Assembly (NCBI GenBank): GCA_900772845.1
Contig: CAAGSD010000038.1
Coordinates: forward strand, 1 to 57,898
Reading direction: 5' to 3'
Length of the DNA: 57,898 nt
DNA from: Lachnospiraceae bacterium
GTDB taxonomy: Bacteria; Bacillota; Clostridia; Lachnospirales; Lachnospiraceae
Numbering within the stretch: position 1 is the first letter of the stretch; every line of letters starts with the position of its first letter. Below are positions 6,993 through 16,955 of the stretch, one piece after another. Under the pieces are notes generated by a model, which did not search any database, was not told where the DNA came from, and saw nothing but the letters and a program-made list of their open reading frames with translations. A program made the position numbers and the translations under genes.

Positions 6993-8795
6993 TTACTTCT
7001 TACCGAGCAAATAGATACTGTCACCGTGCACACCGGATGACATCAACGTTTCTTCCAGGAAAAATCCATACTTTTCCTGCAGGGTATTCAAAGCAGCAGC
7101 TTCCTCCACACCAGGCTTGATCATTACCACAACATGATCCAGTGCCTCCAGAGATTCCGTATCTTCACGATTTTCCAGTTCCTGCTCTGTCAGTAACAAT
7201 GTCTTACTGTAGTGCATGAATTCCGGCAGATTCTCATAATATCCCACTCCCGCATAAACACAGATGCAGGGATCCGAAGCATATGCCTCCGCCAGCTGCT
7301 CCTGCTGTCTGTAGCCTTTGTAGAGATATTCCCCATCGTAATGAATGAGCCGCATTCCCTGCACAAGCAAGATCACAGCAAGCATGCACAATGCTGCATT
7401 TCTTGTTTTCCATCCGGAGATTTCCGATATTTTTCTGACAAACCAGCACAGCAGCAGGGCCAACAGCAGCGACACAAAAGGAAAAATCGGCATAATATAG
7501 CGATCCACCAGATAAGGTGACATCCGGGAAGCCAGCAGGAAATATCCTGCTACCGGAATCGTCAGGATCGCAACGATCGCTCCCACACTGATCCGGGACA
7601 CTTCTGCGGCAGGCACCCGTTCTCCCTGCACCTGCACTCTGCATCTGCGGATAACACGGACCAGCCACACGACAAGCAATACCACTCCTGCCATACAGCC
7701 ACCCACAAGTAACGGTATTCCTACCGTCCGTTCCGCCAGAATTTTACCGAAGGTCAGGATTCTCTCCCCATATCCCCGGAACCCGGATGCCAGATTTCCC
7801 AATGCCTCCGTACCCCTGCTGCTGGAAAACACATCTGCAATGGCAAACGGAAACAGAAAAAGTCCAATCACTGCAGCCGTCACCATGGATCTGATGTAGA
7901 TCCACAGCTCTTTTTTTCTCCGGCTCTGCATAAGCACGGCTGCAGTAACTGCCGCCAGCAGCAGACAATAAAACAGGAAAAAATACTGCGTCAAAAATCC
8001 CAGCACTGTAACGGCGGTCAATCCCTTGTTCTTCCTGTCAAATTCCTGATTCTTACATTTTTCCACATGAATGGAAAGAAGCGCCACACATAGGCAGGAC
8101 AACAGACCATACATACGGATCAGCAGTACCGTTGCCAATGCTCCCGTACTCATACCGTATAAAAGCACCGCCGTCATTCCCAGCCATCGTCCATCCATTC
8201 CCGGTAAAAACACATCTGTCAACTGTCTGCCCAGTCGCAGCAGCAGCCACAATGTGATGCCCAGACTGATCAGATTAATGGCGCAGCCCAAAAGTGGGGA
8301 AAGCGTCCTCTGAAAAATGGAACTCATGGTATGCAGCAGCATAAAATGTACCGGCGGATGATTGTCGTCTTTTACATTAAAATACACGGACAGATAATCA
8401 AAAGCATCGCTTCCGTCCACCGTTACATAATCCCGGAACTGTTTGTCCGTGATCCAGACCGGTTCCTCATACACATCGGCTTTGTAGGACAACAGCTTAC
8501 TGCTGCCACGGTTTTTCAGCACATCCATGATAGTATCTTTGAGATTTCCCACGGTCGCAGACAACGTAGTTCCCTGGATCTCTTCGTCTACAAACTTTGC
8601 CAGTCTTCCCACCGGCTGTGTAGGCACGATCCATGGATTGTACCTGGCATCCGCCAGTTCAAAGCTCAGAAGTTCATCCATATGATAGCCTTCCTTCTGG
8701 CTGATGCCGATTCCCATAAGCAGCAGACAAAGCAGCACCGCCAGAAACTCCGGCAATATTTTTTTCCACTGATTTTCTCCGGTTTGTTTTTTCAT
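6993..8795 (-). CDS. GT39-like (PMT/ArnT type) polytopic glycosyltransferase
   Basis: The 600-residue protein begins with a signal-anchor helix followed by GYHMDELLSFELA, an acidic loop-1 motif (DE) typical of GT39/ArnT-type enzymes. A second motif, DDNHPPVHFMLLH, follows at about 143-155. About ten further helices follow and a C-terminal soluble part ends HGDSIYLLGKK. GT39 enzymes transfer sugars from polyprenyl phosphate on the outer face of the membrane. It is spaced 13 bases from the upstream DUF6044-like gene. GGGAAG precedes the ATG. It resembles the protein at 34164-35660 in both motifs. Confidence 0.75.
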   Translation of the reverse strand: MKKQTGENQWKKILPEFLAVLLCLLLMGIGISQKEGYHMDELLSFELADARYNPWIVPTQPVGRLAKFVDEEIQGTTLSATVGNLKDTIMDVLKNRGSSKLLSYKADVYEEPVWITDKQFRDYVTVDGSDAFDYLSVYFNVKDDNHPPVHFMLLHTMSSIFQRTLSPLLGCAINLISLGITLWLLLRLGRQLTDVFLPGMDGRWLGMTAVLLYGMSTGALATVLLIRMYGLLSCLCVALLSIHVEKCKNQEFDRKNKGLTAVTVLGFLTQYFFLFYCLLLAAVTAAVLMQSRRKKELWIYIRSMVTAAVIGLFLFPFAIADVFSSSRGTEALGNLASGFRGYGERILTFGKILAERTVGIPLLVGGCMAGVVLLVVWLVRVIRRCRVQVQGERVPAAEVSRISVGAIVAILTIPVAGYFLLASRMSPYLVDRYIMPIFPFVSLLLALLLCWFVRKISEISGWKTRNAALCMLAVILLVQGMRLIHYDGEYLYKGYRQQEQLAEAYASDPCICVYAGVGYYENLPEFMHYSKTLLLTEQELENREDTESLEALDHVVVMIKPGVEEAAALNTLQEKYGFFLEETLMSSGVHGDSIYLLGKK

Positions 8796-8808
8796 ACAGT
8801 CTTCCCTG

Positions 8809-10710
8809 TTACTTTCCTTTCACGCCATACAGGTAAATGCGGTAATAGCTGTCTTCCGTCTCAAAGGCCTCCTGCCGCAAAAGCTCCAGTCCGGTATCTT
8901 CGCTGTGATCAATGTAAGCTGCGGACAGAAGATATTTTCCTCCCAGTTCAGCCAGACTTTCCGCATTGATCTCATAATCCTGAAAATAAAAGCCACCTTT
9001 TTGCACGGTATAATACCCCGGGCATTCCGCACTGAACAGATAACAGCGGTTTCCCCAGTGGTCAAAATTATCCGTAAGATATTCGCTCTTGGCAAGCTCC
9101 GGCGCTATGATCTCACGGAACCGATGTTTATAGTTCAGATCATAATTGTTGGAATACCCATCCAGACAATAAAAGCCATGATACAGTGCCGCCGCCGGAT
9201 CTATCCCCAGACTCACCACCCGGTATTCCTCCGGCTCCTCACCGTATGTTTTGCGGATATACTGCTGTACCTGATCCAGCACATCGATAGCATAATAATC
9301 CCGAAAACTCATTGCCCCATAGTCACGGTTGATCAACTTCTGCACATTGGGTTTCAGGTTACTTTCCATCAGGACCTGTACCGCTGTCAACGACACGGTT
9401 ACCAATGCCACCAGCAGCATCCCTGCTCCGAAGACTTTTCTGCCTCTGCCGTCTCTTCCGCCAGCACCGTTACTCTCCCTGTCTATCGTATCCGCTGCCT
9501 GCTTCTCAGGAAAACACTCCAACAGCAGTAACAAACTGCAGCCCAGGGCAAAATACCACAGACACGGGCTCAGCCATAACACCCGATTGCCCTGAAATCC
9601 TTTCAATGCGCCCAGGCCGGAACGAATCCCGACACCTGCTGCACTGTCCCACAAGGCAGCTGCCACTGCGAAAATGAGAATGCCTCCACAGGATGCTGCC
9701 AATGCTTTCCCGCATCTATTGTCTGTCTTTTGCACAGTCTGTTCCGTGCTTTCGTTTTCCTGATCAATTCCTTTTCTGCCACGACGACACAGCCATACAG
9801 CCACCGCAGCCAACAATAAGCTTACCGGAATCCATTGATGATAATCCACACTGTGCTGTCCTCCCTGGATCAGATTTGTCCAGAACTGATTCAGAAAACC
9901 TGCCGGATTCAGGACATATTCCGACTTATGGGAGATCACCCCATCTCCCTTTCCCAACAGTTCTAACAGCAATGTTCCATTCTCTGCCAGATATACCGCC
10001 AACAGCAGCACCCAGGCAATTCCCTGTCGCACACAAAATCTTTTCCGAAATAATGCAGCCACTTCCCATGCCGTCCAGATTCCCAATACTGCAAATCCGG
10101 CCAGCACCAGGGAAGAATTCACTCCGAAAAGAAACACATAGAAATATGCCAATCCATAAGATTTCTTTGCTCTTCCGTCTTCTCCCAGCCGCAGCACACA
10201 ATAGAGCAATAACGGCAGCCCGAACTGTGATAATCCATACACAGGCAAAAAGGGAAGATACGCATACATTCCCGCCACCAGCATAGCGAGAAAACCTGCC
10301 GCACCGCCTCTGTGCCGCAGGACTTCGGAGCGCTCTCCTGCCCACTGTAGTAAAAGAAACATTCCCACATATCCGGCAGTACTGCCCAGTACCTGCATAA
10401 GACTCAGTGCAGCCGGTGCCGGCAACAGCCGATATAGAAACACGCAGGCCGGTGCCGGCATGGTAAGAGCTGTTTTCGCCGCTCCGTTCATAAATTCCGG
10501 CAGAACACTACTGCCATCCCACAAATGTCTGGCCTGCAGCAGATAAGCGATCACTTCTCCGTCCAGCTGATCATGATATACAAAAACAGCATCTTTTCCG
10601 AGCATCAGATACGGAATTCCCATGGCCAGCACACCAAGGGCTCCCAGCAGGAACCACAGCATCTGTCCGGACACTTTTCCTGTTTTTTTCTTTCTCCCGT
10701 TATCTGTCAT
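8809..10710 (-). CDS. DUF6044-like polytopic membrane protein
   Basis: The 633-residue product resembles the DUF6044 family. After the first helix it has VFVYHDQLDGEVIAYLLQARHLWDG, with acidic residues where GT-C enzymes bind the metal and lipid-phosphate donor. About 11 helices precede a soluble region with YHGFYCLDGYSNNYDLNYKH, and the tail is SYYRIYLYGVKGK. The ATG at 10710 follows GGAAGGAGGAGCC; an upstream in-frame ATG at 10803 has no such site and would add 31 polar residues. A paralogue lies at 28924-30684, sharing the RHLWDG and DGYSNNY blocks. Role as a transferase of lipid-linked sugar is inferred. Confidence 0.75.
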   Translation of the reverse strand: MTDNGRKKKTGKVSGQMLWFLLGALGVLAMGIPYLMLGKDAVFVYHDQLDGEVIAYLLQARHLWDGSSVLPEFMNGAAKTALTMPAPACVFLYRLLPAPAALSLMQVLGSTAGYVGMFLLLQWAGERSEVLRHRGGAAGFLAMLVAGMYAYLPFLPVYGLSQFGLPLLLYCVLRLGEDGRAKKSYGLAYFYVFLFGVNSSLVLAGFAVLGIWTAWEVAALFRKRFCVRQGIAWVLLLAVYLAENGTLLLELLGKGDGVISHKSEYVLNPAGFLNQFWTNLIQGGQHSVDYHQWIPVSLLLAAVAVWLCRRGRKGIDQENESTEQTVQKTDNRCGKALAASCGGILIFAVAAALWDSAAGVGIRSGLGALKGFQGNRVLWLSPCLWYFALGCSLLLLLECFPEKQAADTIDRESNGAGGRDGRGRKVFGAGMLLVALVTVSLTAVQVLMESNLKPNVQKLINRDYGAMSFRDYYAIDVLDQVQQYIRKTYGEEPEEYRVVSLGIDPAAALYHGFYCLDGYSNNYDLNYKHRFREIIAPELAKSEYLTDNFDHWGNRCYLFSAECPGYYTVQKGGFYFQDYEINAESLAELGGKYLLSAAYIDHSEDTGLELLRQEAFETEDSYYRIYLYGVKGK

Positions 10711-10792
10711 GGCTCCTCCTTCCGTATCTGACGCAAACGCAATAATGCAAAACGGTATCCGCTGCCCCACATCTTGCGCTGCAGACTTATTC

Positions 10793-12229
10793 TTACTCTG
10801 CACCCTTTGTTTGTGAAAGACTTCCCACGCCGAGGATCATTCCCACCAGCCACAGGATTCCGGGCAGGAGCCCGTTTTTATAATCCAGACAACCTGCATC
10901 CTGCATGGCATACCACAAAATCATACAGCCGGAGGTCACGATGCCGATCAGGATCATTTTTCCCCAGACCGGTTTTCCCATTCCTGTCGTCTCTTTTTTC
11001 GCACTTCCTGCGACAAATCTGTTACCAATTACAAGTAAAATCACTGCCGGGATCCCCATCAGATACCACCAGCTGCTGTATTTCAGCAGAATATTGGTCA
11101 GTTTCGGCGCTCCCGTCATCATAATATCCACATTTCTTCCGGAAAAGGATTCATAACCTCTTCCATCCAGCAGCATCTGTAACAGTACCGGCGGCAACGC
11201 ATATCCGGCACAATCCCATGCGATCTGATGGATATTATCAGATTTGAATGCTTTCAGATGATACACCGCACATTCCCAGAACATTTTTTGCGCTTCCTGT
11301 GTTTCCACCGTATCTTCCCAGGTTTTCTGCATCCCGCTTTCCAAAGTTCCGGCATAATAACCGGCGGTGCGGAAATCATCCCAGGATACGTATGCCTTCA
11401 GATCCTCCGGCCAGGCATCATACTCCTGTCCTTCCCGCATATGGGTCCAGGCAAATCTACGCATCATGGCGGCACCTATGGTATTTTCCGCCTTGCCGTA
11501 ACTGCCGGGAGTCTGCCACATGGACACCGCCGTAAATAGAATTCCTGCGGTCGCACAAAGCAGCACCAGTTCCCGCAGTACTCTCTGCCTCCCCAGCTGC
11601 TTTCCCCGTATCAGATGCAGGATCCACAACATCACAAGGGGCACCAGCCCCAGATAACGATTTTCTACAACAAAAAGCGTACCGGCTGTCCACCAGAGAG
11701 CTGCCTCCAGGAATACATGCAGCGGCCGTTTCGATTCCTCTGCGAAAGCATTCTTCTCACTTCGAAGTATCCGGATGATCGCCGCCAGTTCCAACAGCAT
11801 ACAGGAAAGGCCGAAAGAATTGGGCAGCACTGCCAGATGGCACTGCATTGCCATGGGAAATGTCATCATTCCCAGACTGCCCCAGTATAACATCCATCTC
11901 TTTTTGATGACGCCGAAACTTAGCAAAAACAGGACACTGCTGTAAAAAGCAGCTGCCAGCTGTATCACATACACAAAAAAAGTATAAGGGATAGAACTTA
12001 TGGATTCTATCCCTTTTACAAGCATCAGAAAAAAAGGGTACCCGATCCCCATGTAGTCATCACACACAAGTGTATCTGCTGCTTTCAGCCACAGATAGCT
12101 GTCGCCGAACTCCGGAAAAATCCCAAAAGCTCTGACGCCCCAGCAGATCCCCAGGAGAATCTGCACCGAGATCCCTATGAACAGAAACCTGCCTGCGACC
12201 TGCACAAGCACTCTGCATGCTTTCTGCAT
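10793..12229 (-). CDS. Polytopic membrane protein of GT-C type, family not recognised
   Basis: The 478-residue protein has about ten helices. The first periplasmic-side loop contains FPEFGDSYLWLKAADTLVCDDYMGIGYPFF, again acidic and aromatic as in GT-C glycosyltransferases. A large soluble loop at about 240-340 (TPGSYGKAENTIGAAMMRRFAWTHM onward) is unusual. It ends after a final helix without the soluble tail of its neighbours. It starts 4 bases after the stop of the RffA-like aminotransferase gene, so the two are surely co-transcribed. I do not know its substrate. Confidence 0.65.
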   Translation of the reverse strand: MQKACRVLVQVAGRFLFIGISVQILLGICWGVRAFGIFPEFGDSYLWLKAADTLVCDDYMGIGYPFFLMLVKGIESISSIPYTFFVYVIQLAAAFYSSVLFLLSFGVIKKRWMLYWGSLGMMTFPMAMQCHLAVLPNSFGLSCMLLELAAIIRILRSEKNAFAEESKRPLHVFLEAALWWTAGTLFVVENRYLGLVPLVMLWILHLIRGKQLGRQRVLRELVLLCATAGILFTAVSMWQTPGSYGKAENTIGAAMMRRFAWTHMREGQEYDAWPEDLKAYVSWDDFRTAGYYAGTLESGMQKTWEDTVETQEAQKMFWECAVYHLKAFKSDNIHQIAWDCAGYALPPVLLQMLLDGRGYESFSGRNVDIMMTGAPKLTNILLKYSSWWYLMGIPAVILLVIGNRFVAGSAKKETTGMGKPVWGKMILIGIVTSGCMILWYAMQDAGCLDYKNGLLPGILWLVGMILGVGSLSQTKGAE

Positions 12230-12233
12230 CTTC

Positions 12234-13379
12234 CTATTGCTCCTCTAATTCAAAAAATTCTTTGATCAATCCACAGATGAAATCTACCTGATCCAGTGTC
12301 AGTCCATAATACATCGGCAGTCTTGCCAGACGTTCGCTCTCTTTGGTAGTATATTTGTCCTCTCCGTGGAAACGGCCGAACCTCTGTCCTGCGGGAGCCG
12401 AATGCAGCGGAATATAATGGAATACTGTAAGGACGCCGTTCTCTTTCATATAGCTGATAAATCTTGTCCGCTGTTCCAGGTCTCTTGCTTTGATATAGAA
12501 CATATGCGCATTGTGTACACAGCCCTCCGGCACTGTGGGCAGATCAATCTTTCCTGCTTCCTGCAGCGGCTTTAACTGCTCATAATAGCGATTCCAGCAG
12601 GCAAGTCTCGCTTCGTTGATCTCATCCGCCACTTCCAGCTGGGCATACAGATACGCAGCATTCATGTCGCTTGGCAGGTAAGAGGAACCGTAATTTACCC
12701 AGGTATATTTGTCAATCTGTCCCCGGAAAAACTTGCTGCGGTTGGTTCCTTTTTCACGAATGATCTCCGCTTCTTCCACATCCTTCTGATCCCGGATGAG
12801 AAGTGCTCCGCCTTCTCCCATGCTGTAGTTCTTTGTCTCATGGAAGCTGTAGGCACCGAAATCACCGATGGTACCTAAGGCTTTTCCCTTGTAAGTAGCC
12901 ATGATGCCCTGTGCGGCATCCTCCACTACCTTCAGATTGTGTCTTCTGGCAATATCCATGATCGTATCCATCTCGCAGGCTACGCCGGCATAATGTACCG
13001 GTACAATGGCTCTGGTCTTCTCCGTAATGGCATCCTCGATCAATGTCTCATCAATATTCATGGTATCCGGACGGATATCCACAAATACAGGAACGGCTCC
13101 GCGCAGTACGAAAGCATCCGCTGTGGATACAAAGGTATAAGAAGGCATGATCACTTCATCCCCCGGCTGAATATCACACAGGAGGGCTGCCAGCTCTGTG
13201 GCATGGGTACAGGAGGTCGTCAGCAGACATTTCCCTGTTCCGGTTTTCTTCTCGATCCACTCATTACATTTTCTGGTGTATTCCCCATCTCCGCAGATCT
13301 TCTGATTTTTTACACATTCCTGAATATAATCTGCTGCTTTATCCACATACGGGGGTACATTAAATTTAATATCTATCAT
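12234..13379 (-). CDS. rffA: dTDP-4-amino-4,6-dideoxygalactose transaminase (RffA/WecE-like)
   Basis: This PLP-dependent DegT/DnrJ/EryC1 enzyme should convert dTDP-4-keto-6-deoxyglucose to dTDP-4-amino-4,6-dideoxygalactose with glutamate as donor. MIDIKFNVPPYV at the start, HYAGVACEMDTIMDIARRH, EDAAQG and the PLP lysine motif SFHETKNYSMGEGG (Lys183) match the RffA branch better than other DegT enzymes. The ATG at 13379 follows GGAGAG; an upstream ATG at 13442 lacks a site. Length 381 is normal. The matching rmlA/rmlB genes are not in the window, nor is an obvious dedicated acetyltransferase next to it. Confidence 0.85.
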   Translation of the reverse strand: MIDIKFNVPPYVDKAADYIQECVKNQKICGDGEYTRKCNEWIEKKTGTGKCLLTTSCTHATELAALLCDIQPGDEVIMPSYTFVSTADAFVLRGAVPVFVDIRPDTMNIDETLIEDAITEKTRAIVPVHYAGVACEMDTIMDIARRHNLKVVEDAAQGIMATYKGKALGTIGDFGAYSFHETKNYSMGEGGALLIRDQKDVEEAEIIREKGTNRSKFFRGQIDKYTWVNYGSSYLPSDMNAAYLYAQLEVADEINEARLACWNRYYEQLKPLQEAGKIDLPTVPEGCVHNAHMFYIKARDLEQRTRFISYMKENGVLTVFHYIPLHSAPAGQRFGRFHGEDKYTTKESERLARLPMYYGLTLDQVDFICGLIKEFFELEEQ

Positions 13380-13451
13380 ATTGCTCTCCATTCCGCAGAC
13401 CACGCTGTCTGTGTCTGCTTTCTGCCATTCTATGTTGTGCACGCTATCGTT

Positions 13452-14420
13452 CTATCCTTCTCTGTGTTCCCGTTTCCAGCTGCCCACTGCAGTTTCCGGC
13501 ACATTTTCCGTAACATGACTGATGATATATTTCGGTCTTCCCTTTACTTCTTCATAGATTCTCGCAATATAATGTCCGATGACTCCCAGACTGAGCATAA
13601 TGAATCCACCGATGATCAGGATCAACAGGATCACTGTGGTAAATCCTTCCACCGCAGTTCCCATCAGGTATCTTACCAGAGTCTGGATTGCCAGGATCAC
13701 GCTGAACAGGATCGATACTGCGCCCATGATTGTCACCAGTTGCAGCGGCAGTGTGCTGAATGAAGTGGCATTGGTAATAGCATACTTCATCAGGCTCCAG
13801 AAAGACCACTTACTCTGTCCGTATTTCCGCTCCTGCACCTCATATTCCACAGTCTCCGTCCGAAATCCGGCCCAGAACGTCAATGCCCGGAAAAAGGTAT
13901 TGCGCTCCGGCAGTTCCAGCAGGACCTGTACCACCTTTCTGTCCAGCAATTTAAAATCAGAGGAAGCATTCATATCCATCTTGATCAGCTTGCTCATGAT
14001 CTTATAAAAAAGTCCGGCAGAAAGCTTATATCCCAGACTTTCCCGTCCTCTGTCCGACTTGATCCCTTCAACGATCTCTGCACCCTGCTGCCATTTTGCC
14101 CACATCTGTGGGATCACCTCAGGAGGATGCTGCAGGTCACAGTCCATTACGATCACGGCGTCTCCTGTGGTCAGTTCCAGTCCGGCGAAAATACCGGCTT
14201 CCTTTCCGAAATTCCGGGAAAATTCCGCACCCCTGATCCTCGGATTCTTCGCTGCCTCTTCTTTGATCTTTTCAAAGGTACCGTCCTTGGAACCGTCACT
14301 GATAAAGACCAGTTCATAGTCGATCTTGTGCTGCTTCAGCAGTTCTCCTAATACCTTCGCAGTATTGGCTATATTTTGTTCTTCATTATAGGCCGGTAAC
14401 ACAATTGATAATAAAGCCAT
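13452..14420 (-). CDS. GtrB/DPM1-like GT2 polyprenyl-phosphate glycosyltransferase
   Basis: The 322-residue GT2 enzyme likely moves a sugar from a nucleotide donor to undecaprenyl phosphate on the inner membrane face. Visible motifs are LSIVLPAYNEEQNI at the start, ISDGSKDGT, MDCDLQHPPEVIP (the DxDLQHPPE signature), and ERKYGQSKWS. Two C-terminal helices follow (about 235-305), the GtrB layout. The ATG at 14420 follows GGAAGGGA; an ATG 18 bases upstream is possible. It lies between the GtrIV-like gene and the RffA-like gene, so it may charge the amino-dideoxy sugar for export. Confidence 0.85.
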   Translation of the reverse strand: MALLSIVLPAYNEEQNIANTAKVLGELLKQHKIDYELVFISDGSKDGTFEKIKEEAAKNPRIRGAEFSRNFGKEAGIFAGLELTTGDAVIVMDCDLQHPPEVIPQMWAKWQQGAEIVEGIKSDRGRESLGYKLSAGLFYKIMSKLIKMDMNASSDFKLLDRKVVQVLLELPERNTFFRALTFWAGFRTETVEYEVQERKYGQSKWSFWSLMKYAITNATSFSTLPLQLVTIMGAVSILFSVILAIQTLVRYLMGTAVEGFTTVILLILIIGGFIMLSLGVIGHYIARIYEEVKGRPKYIISHVTENVPETAVGSWKREHREG

Positions 14421-14422
14421 GG

Positions 14423-15979
14423 TTAATCCCTTCCGCAATTCTCGGTCTTGACGTAGAGAATGCCGTCCACCACTTTGGTGGAATCAGCCCCGGGAAACGT
14501 ATCCATATTGATATATTCCTGGGTCATGTAGATCTCACCCACAGTATCCGGATCCAGAAAATTCAGGGTCGCCCCCAGATAATTCTGCATAAAAGACTGA
14601 TAATCCGCACCCTTGTAGATCAGATAATCTCCACTTAAACCGATCATGCCGTCTGTCACTTTTCCGGTAATATCCGTCGTAGGAAACTCATCATATCCGA
14701 TGACTCCTACCAGAGCAATGGGAATGCCCTGATAATACCCGTCGGTCTGCTCGATGCGATCCAGCAGACGTACACAGTACGCATAAGTCTTTTCGTATTT
14801 TTTCTCCAGATTGGAATATCCGATATTATCCGATACTCCATAATTAAACACCAGTATTACAGCCGAAAGCAGCGCCGCCCACTGGATACCGGTATCTGTT
14901 TTCCCCTCCTGTACTGCGAATCTGTCTACGAACGCAGCCATCAGGATCAGGTACAATACCCACTGATACCGCATCAGCAAATGATAGGTCAGATTCGGGG
15001 AAATGATCAGGATCACATTGGTCAGCAGGGGAAGTCCCACCGCCAATAGCATTATTATAACGAAAAATACCGGATTCTTCCACCATTTTCTTTGCACCAT
15101 GCTGCGAAGCAGCAGATATGCAGTCAACAGCACCAGTACCACACAGGCAGCGAAGGAAAAAATATTATTCACCAGCACATTGCCATGCATCGTAAATGCC
15201 AGGAAATCGAGATACATTCCCTTGATCGCAGCAAACAGTCCGATGCCGGATCCCCCCTGCTCCATGGAGTTGATCCCCTGATAAGTATCCAGTACTTTTC
15301 CCTGCAGTTTCAGCAAAATCAGTAGAATCACATAGTACAGTACACCTCCGCAGGCTCCCATGCCGAGATAACGCAGCACATAACCTGCTTTTTTCTTCCA
15401 TCCCTGCTCTTCCATAAAATAAATCAGGATCAGATACACACATAATAAAATGGCAAAAGGCAGATATGCCTGATAGATTCCCATACTAAAGGCCAGACTG
15501 ACCGCACCGTACCGCCAGCCCTTCCTGTATTTTTTCGTCAGAAGTACCGCCAGTACCGCCAGGAACAGTCCCAACATATAACCGTCCATGGTAAACACAT
15601 AGGCAAAAGTAGAGGCCAATGCCGGAAAAGAAACCAGCAGGCCGCTTACTGCGGTAATCACCAGTGGATCCTTCAGTTCCAGTACTTCCGTCAGCACCAC
15701 CGCTGTCATAGCGAGCCAGAACAACCCGATCAGGCCGATGATCCAGGGAATCGTAAAATAAGAGGACAAGCCACAGGCTGCCGATAAAAACCAGCGTCCG
15801 GAAGTGATCATATTCTGATCAAAATACATACTGCTTAAACCATCATGGTTGGGGATATCCGAAAGCATCACCGGCAGATGAATGAGCAGCGCCAGTACAA
15901 ACGCCGAGAGAAATGCAATCTTCCATGTATGTTTCATCTTCGTTCTGCTGTTCTGAAAAAACTCCCAGGGGGTCTTCAT
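14423..15979 (-). CDS. GtrIV-like (Glucos_trans_II) polytopic glycosyltransferase
   Basis: The 518-residue protein fits the glucosyltransferase II/GtrIV family. IPNHDGLSSMYFDQNMITSGRWFLSAACGLSS follows the first helix and holds the acidic and GRW residues of that family. About 11 helices precede a soluble tail that ends in YVKTENCGRD. These proteins move a sugar from polyprenyl phosphate to a surface glycan outside the cell. The downstream GtrB-like gene starts 3 bases before this stop is passed, the classical Gtr pairing. A relative is encoded at 32400-34133. Confidence 0.85.
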   Translation of the reverse strand: MKTPWEFFQNSRTKMKHTWKIAFLSAFVLALLIHLPVMLSDIPNHDGLSSMYFDQNMITSGRWFLSAACGLSSYFTIPWIIGLIGLFWLAMTAVVLTEVLELKDPLVITAVSGLLVSFPALASTFAYVFTMDGYMLGLFLAVLAVLLTKKYRKGWRYGAVSLAFSMGIYQAYLPFAILLCVYLILIYFMEEQGWKKKAGYVLRYLGMGACGGVLYYVILLILLKLQGKVLDTYQGINSMEQGGSGIGLFAAIKGMYLDFLAFTMHGNVLVNNIFSFAACVVLVLLTAYLLLRSMVQRKWWKNPVFFVIIMLLAVGLPLLTNVILIISPNLTYHLLMRYQWVLYLILMAAFVDRFAVQEGKTDTGIQWAALLSAVILVFNYGVSDNIGYSNLEKKYEKTYAYCVRLLDRIEQTDGYYQGIPIALVGVIGYDEFPTTDITGKVTDGMIGLSGDYLIYKGADYQSFMQNYLGATLNFLDPDTVGEIYMTQEYINMDTFPGADSTKVVDGILYVKTENCGRD

Positions 15980-16048
15980 CCGTCTGTCACTCCTTCATTC
16001 CGTCTGTCTCAACGATTCGATCGACACCTAATTCCGTCTTTCTCAACG

Positions 16049-16113
16049 ATTCAGCGCCCCATTCGCAAAAGAAATATTTTCATCTGTAAATATTTCATGG
16101 CTCTGAATAGTTA
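16049..16113. repeat. Degenerate copy of GTAACTATTCAG palindrome at 3' end of SGNH gene
   Basis: ATTCAGCGCC (16049-16058) and GGCTCTGAATAGTTA (16099-16113) form imperfect terminal inverted repeats. GAAATATTT/AAATATTTC (16071-16079 and 16088-16096) forms an inner stem, and ATTCGCAAAA is also shared with the 45.8-kb element. The last residues (NYSEP) and the TGA stop of the SGNH gene are written in this repeat. Confidence 0.6.
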
Positions 16114-16952
16114 TCCAAATAATCTGCGATAGCCTGTGCGATCTTCTCTCTGCTCGCCTCATTGGGATGCAGGCCGTCATCTGTGTACAGATACAGATCT
16201 TCCCAGGTATCATGGGGATAAAAATCGTGGTAAATGTCTATCACTTCCACATCCAGTGCCTGACAGAGCCCAATCTCCGCATTCACATAATCTTCCAGCA
16301 CCCCTCCGCCGAGATCATACTCCTCACAGGTCAGTTCCGGTACGGTATACCAGGTATAAGGCGGTGTGATAAAAATAATCCGCAGGTCGGGATAAGCATC
16401 CCGCAATTCTCTTACAATGCTGCGGATCGCACCGCAGTACGTATATTCATCATAGGGATTCTCCGTAGACTCTATGGGATTCCCGGCATGATAATCATTC
16501 AGGCCGGATCCGATGAACAGTATCTTCACCTGATCAAAATCAATCTGTCCGAGATCCCCCAGCGTATCTTCAAAATAATCCGTGGCCGGTTCCCTGACAC
16601 GAACCGTCTTCTGTACGCCGAAATCCTTTACTACAAAAGAACGTACCAGTCCGGCAGCAGAAACAGAATCTTTGGTATATCCCAGTCTTCGCTCCGCATC
16701 CGCTCTTCCCAGAACTGTTCCGCCCAGTCCCCCATTATAACACTTTAAGCCTGTCTTGTCCTGTACCTTGGCCGCAATGGAGGTCTCATCCCTGCACAGC
16801 CCATAGACGCTGTCTCCCAAAAAAACCGCATCATAGGAAACCCTCAGATACTCACGGTCACCCGGGAAAAACAATACCAACAGCAGCAGAAACAGAGCTG
16901 CTGCCACAATACCATATCCGGTTTTTCCTTTTATGTTACCGATTTTCTTCAT
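16095..16952 (-). CDS. Membrane-anchored SGNH/GDSL hydrolase
   Basis: The 285-residue protein has an N-terminal anchor helix (about 12-29) and an extracellular SGNH domain with block I FLGDSVYG (GDS 46-48), GLND, and the catalytic pair DGLHPN (D259, H262). All expected catalytic residues are present, unlike the SGNH-like protein at 3084-4334. Such proteins remove or add O-acyl groups on surface glycans or teichoic acids. It starts 4 bases after the pseG stop, which suggests action on a pseudaminic-acid-containing glycan. Its final residues overlap a repeat element (16049-16113), so the native C-terminus may have been altered by an insertion. Confidence 0.85.
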   Translation of the reverse strand: MKKIGNIKGKTGYGIVAAALFLLLLVLFFPGDREYLRVSYDAVFLGDSVYGLCRDETSIAAKVQDKTGLKCYNGGLGGTVLGRADAERRLGYTKDSVSAAGLVRSFVVKDFGVQKTVRVREPATDYFEDTLGDLGQIDFDQVKILFIGSGLNDYHAGNPIESTENPYDEYTYCGAIRSIVRELRDAYPDLRIIFITPPYTWYTVPELTCEEYDLGGGVLEDYVNAEIGLCQALDVEVIDIYHDFYPHDTWEDLYLYTDDGLHPNEASREKIAQAIADYLDNYSEP

Positions 16953-16955
16953 GCT

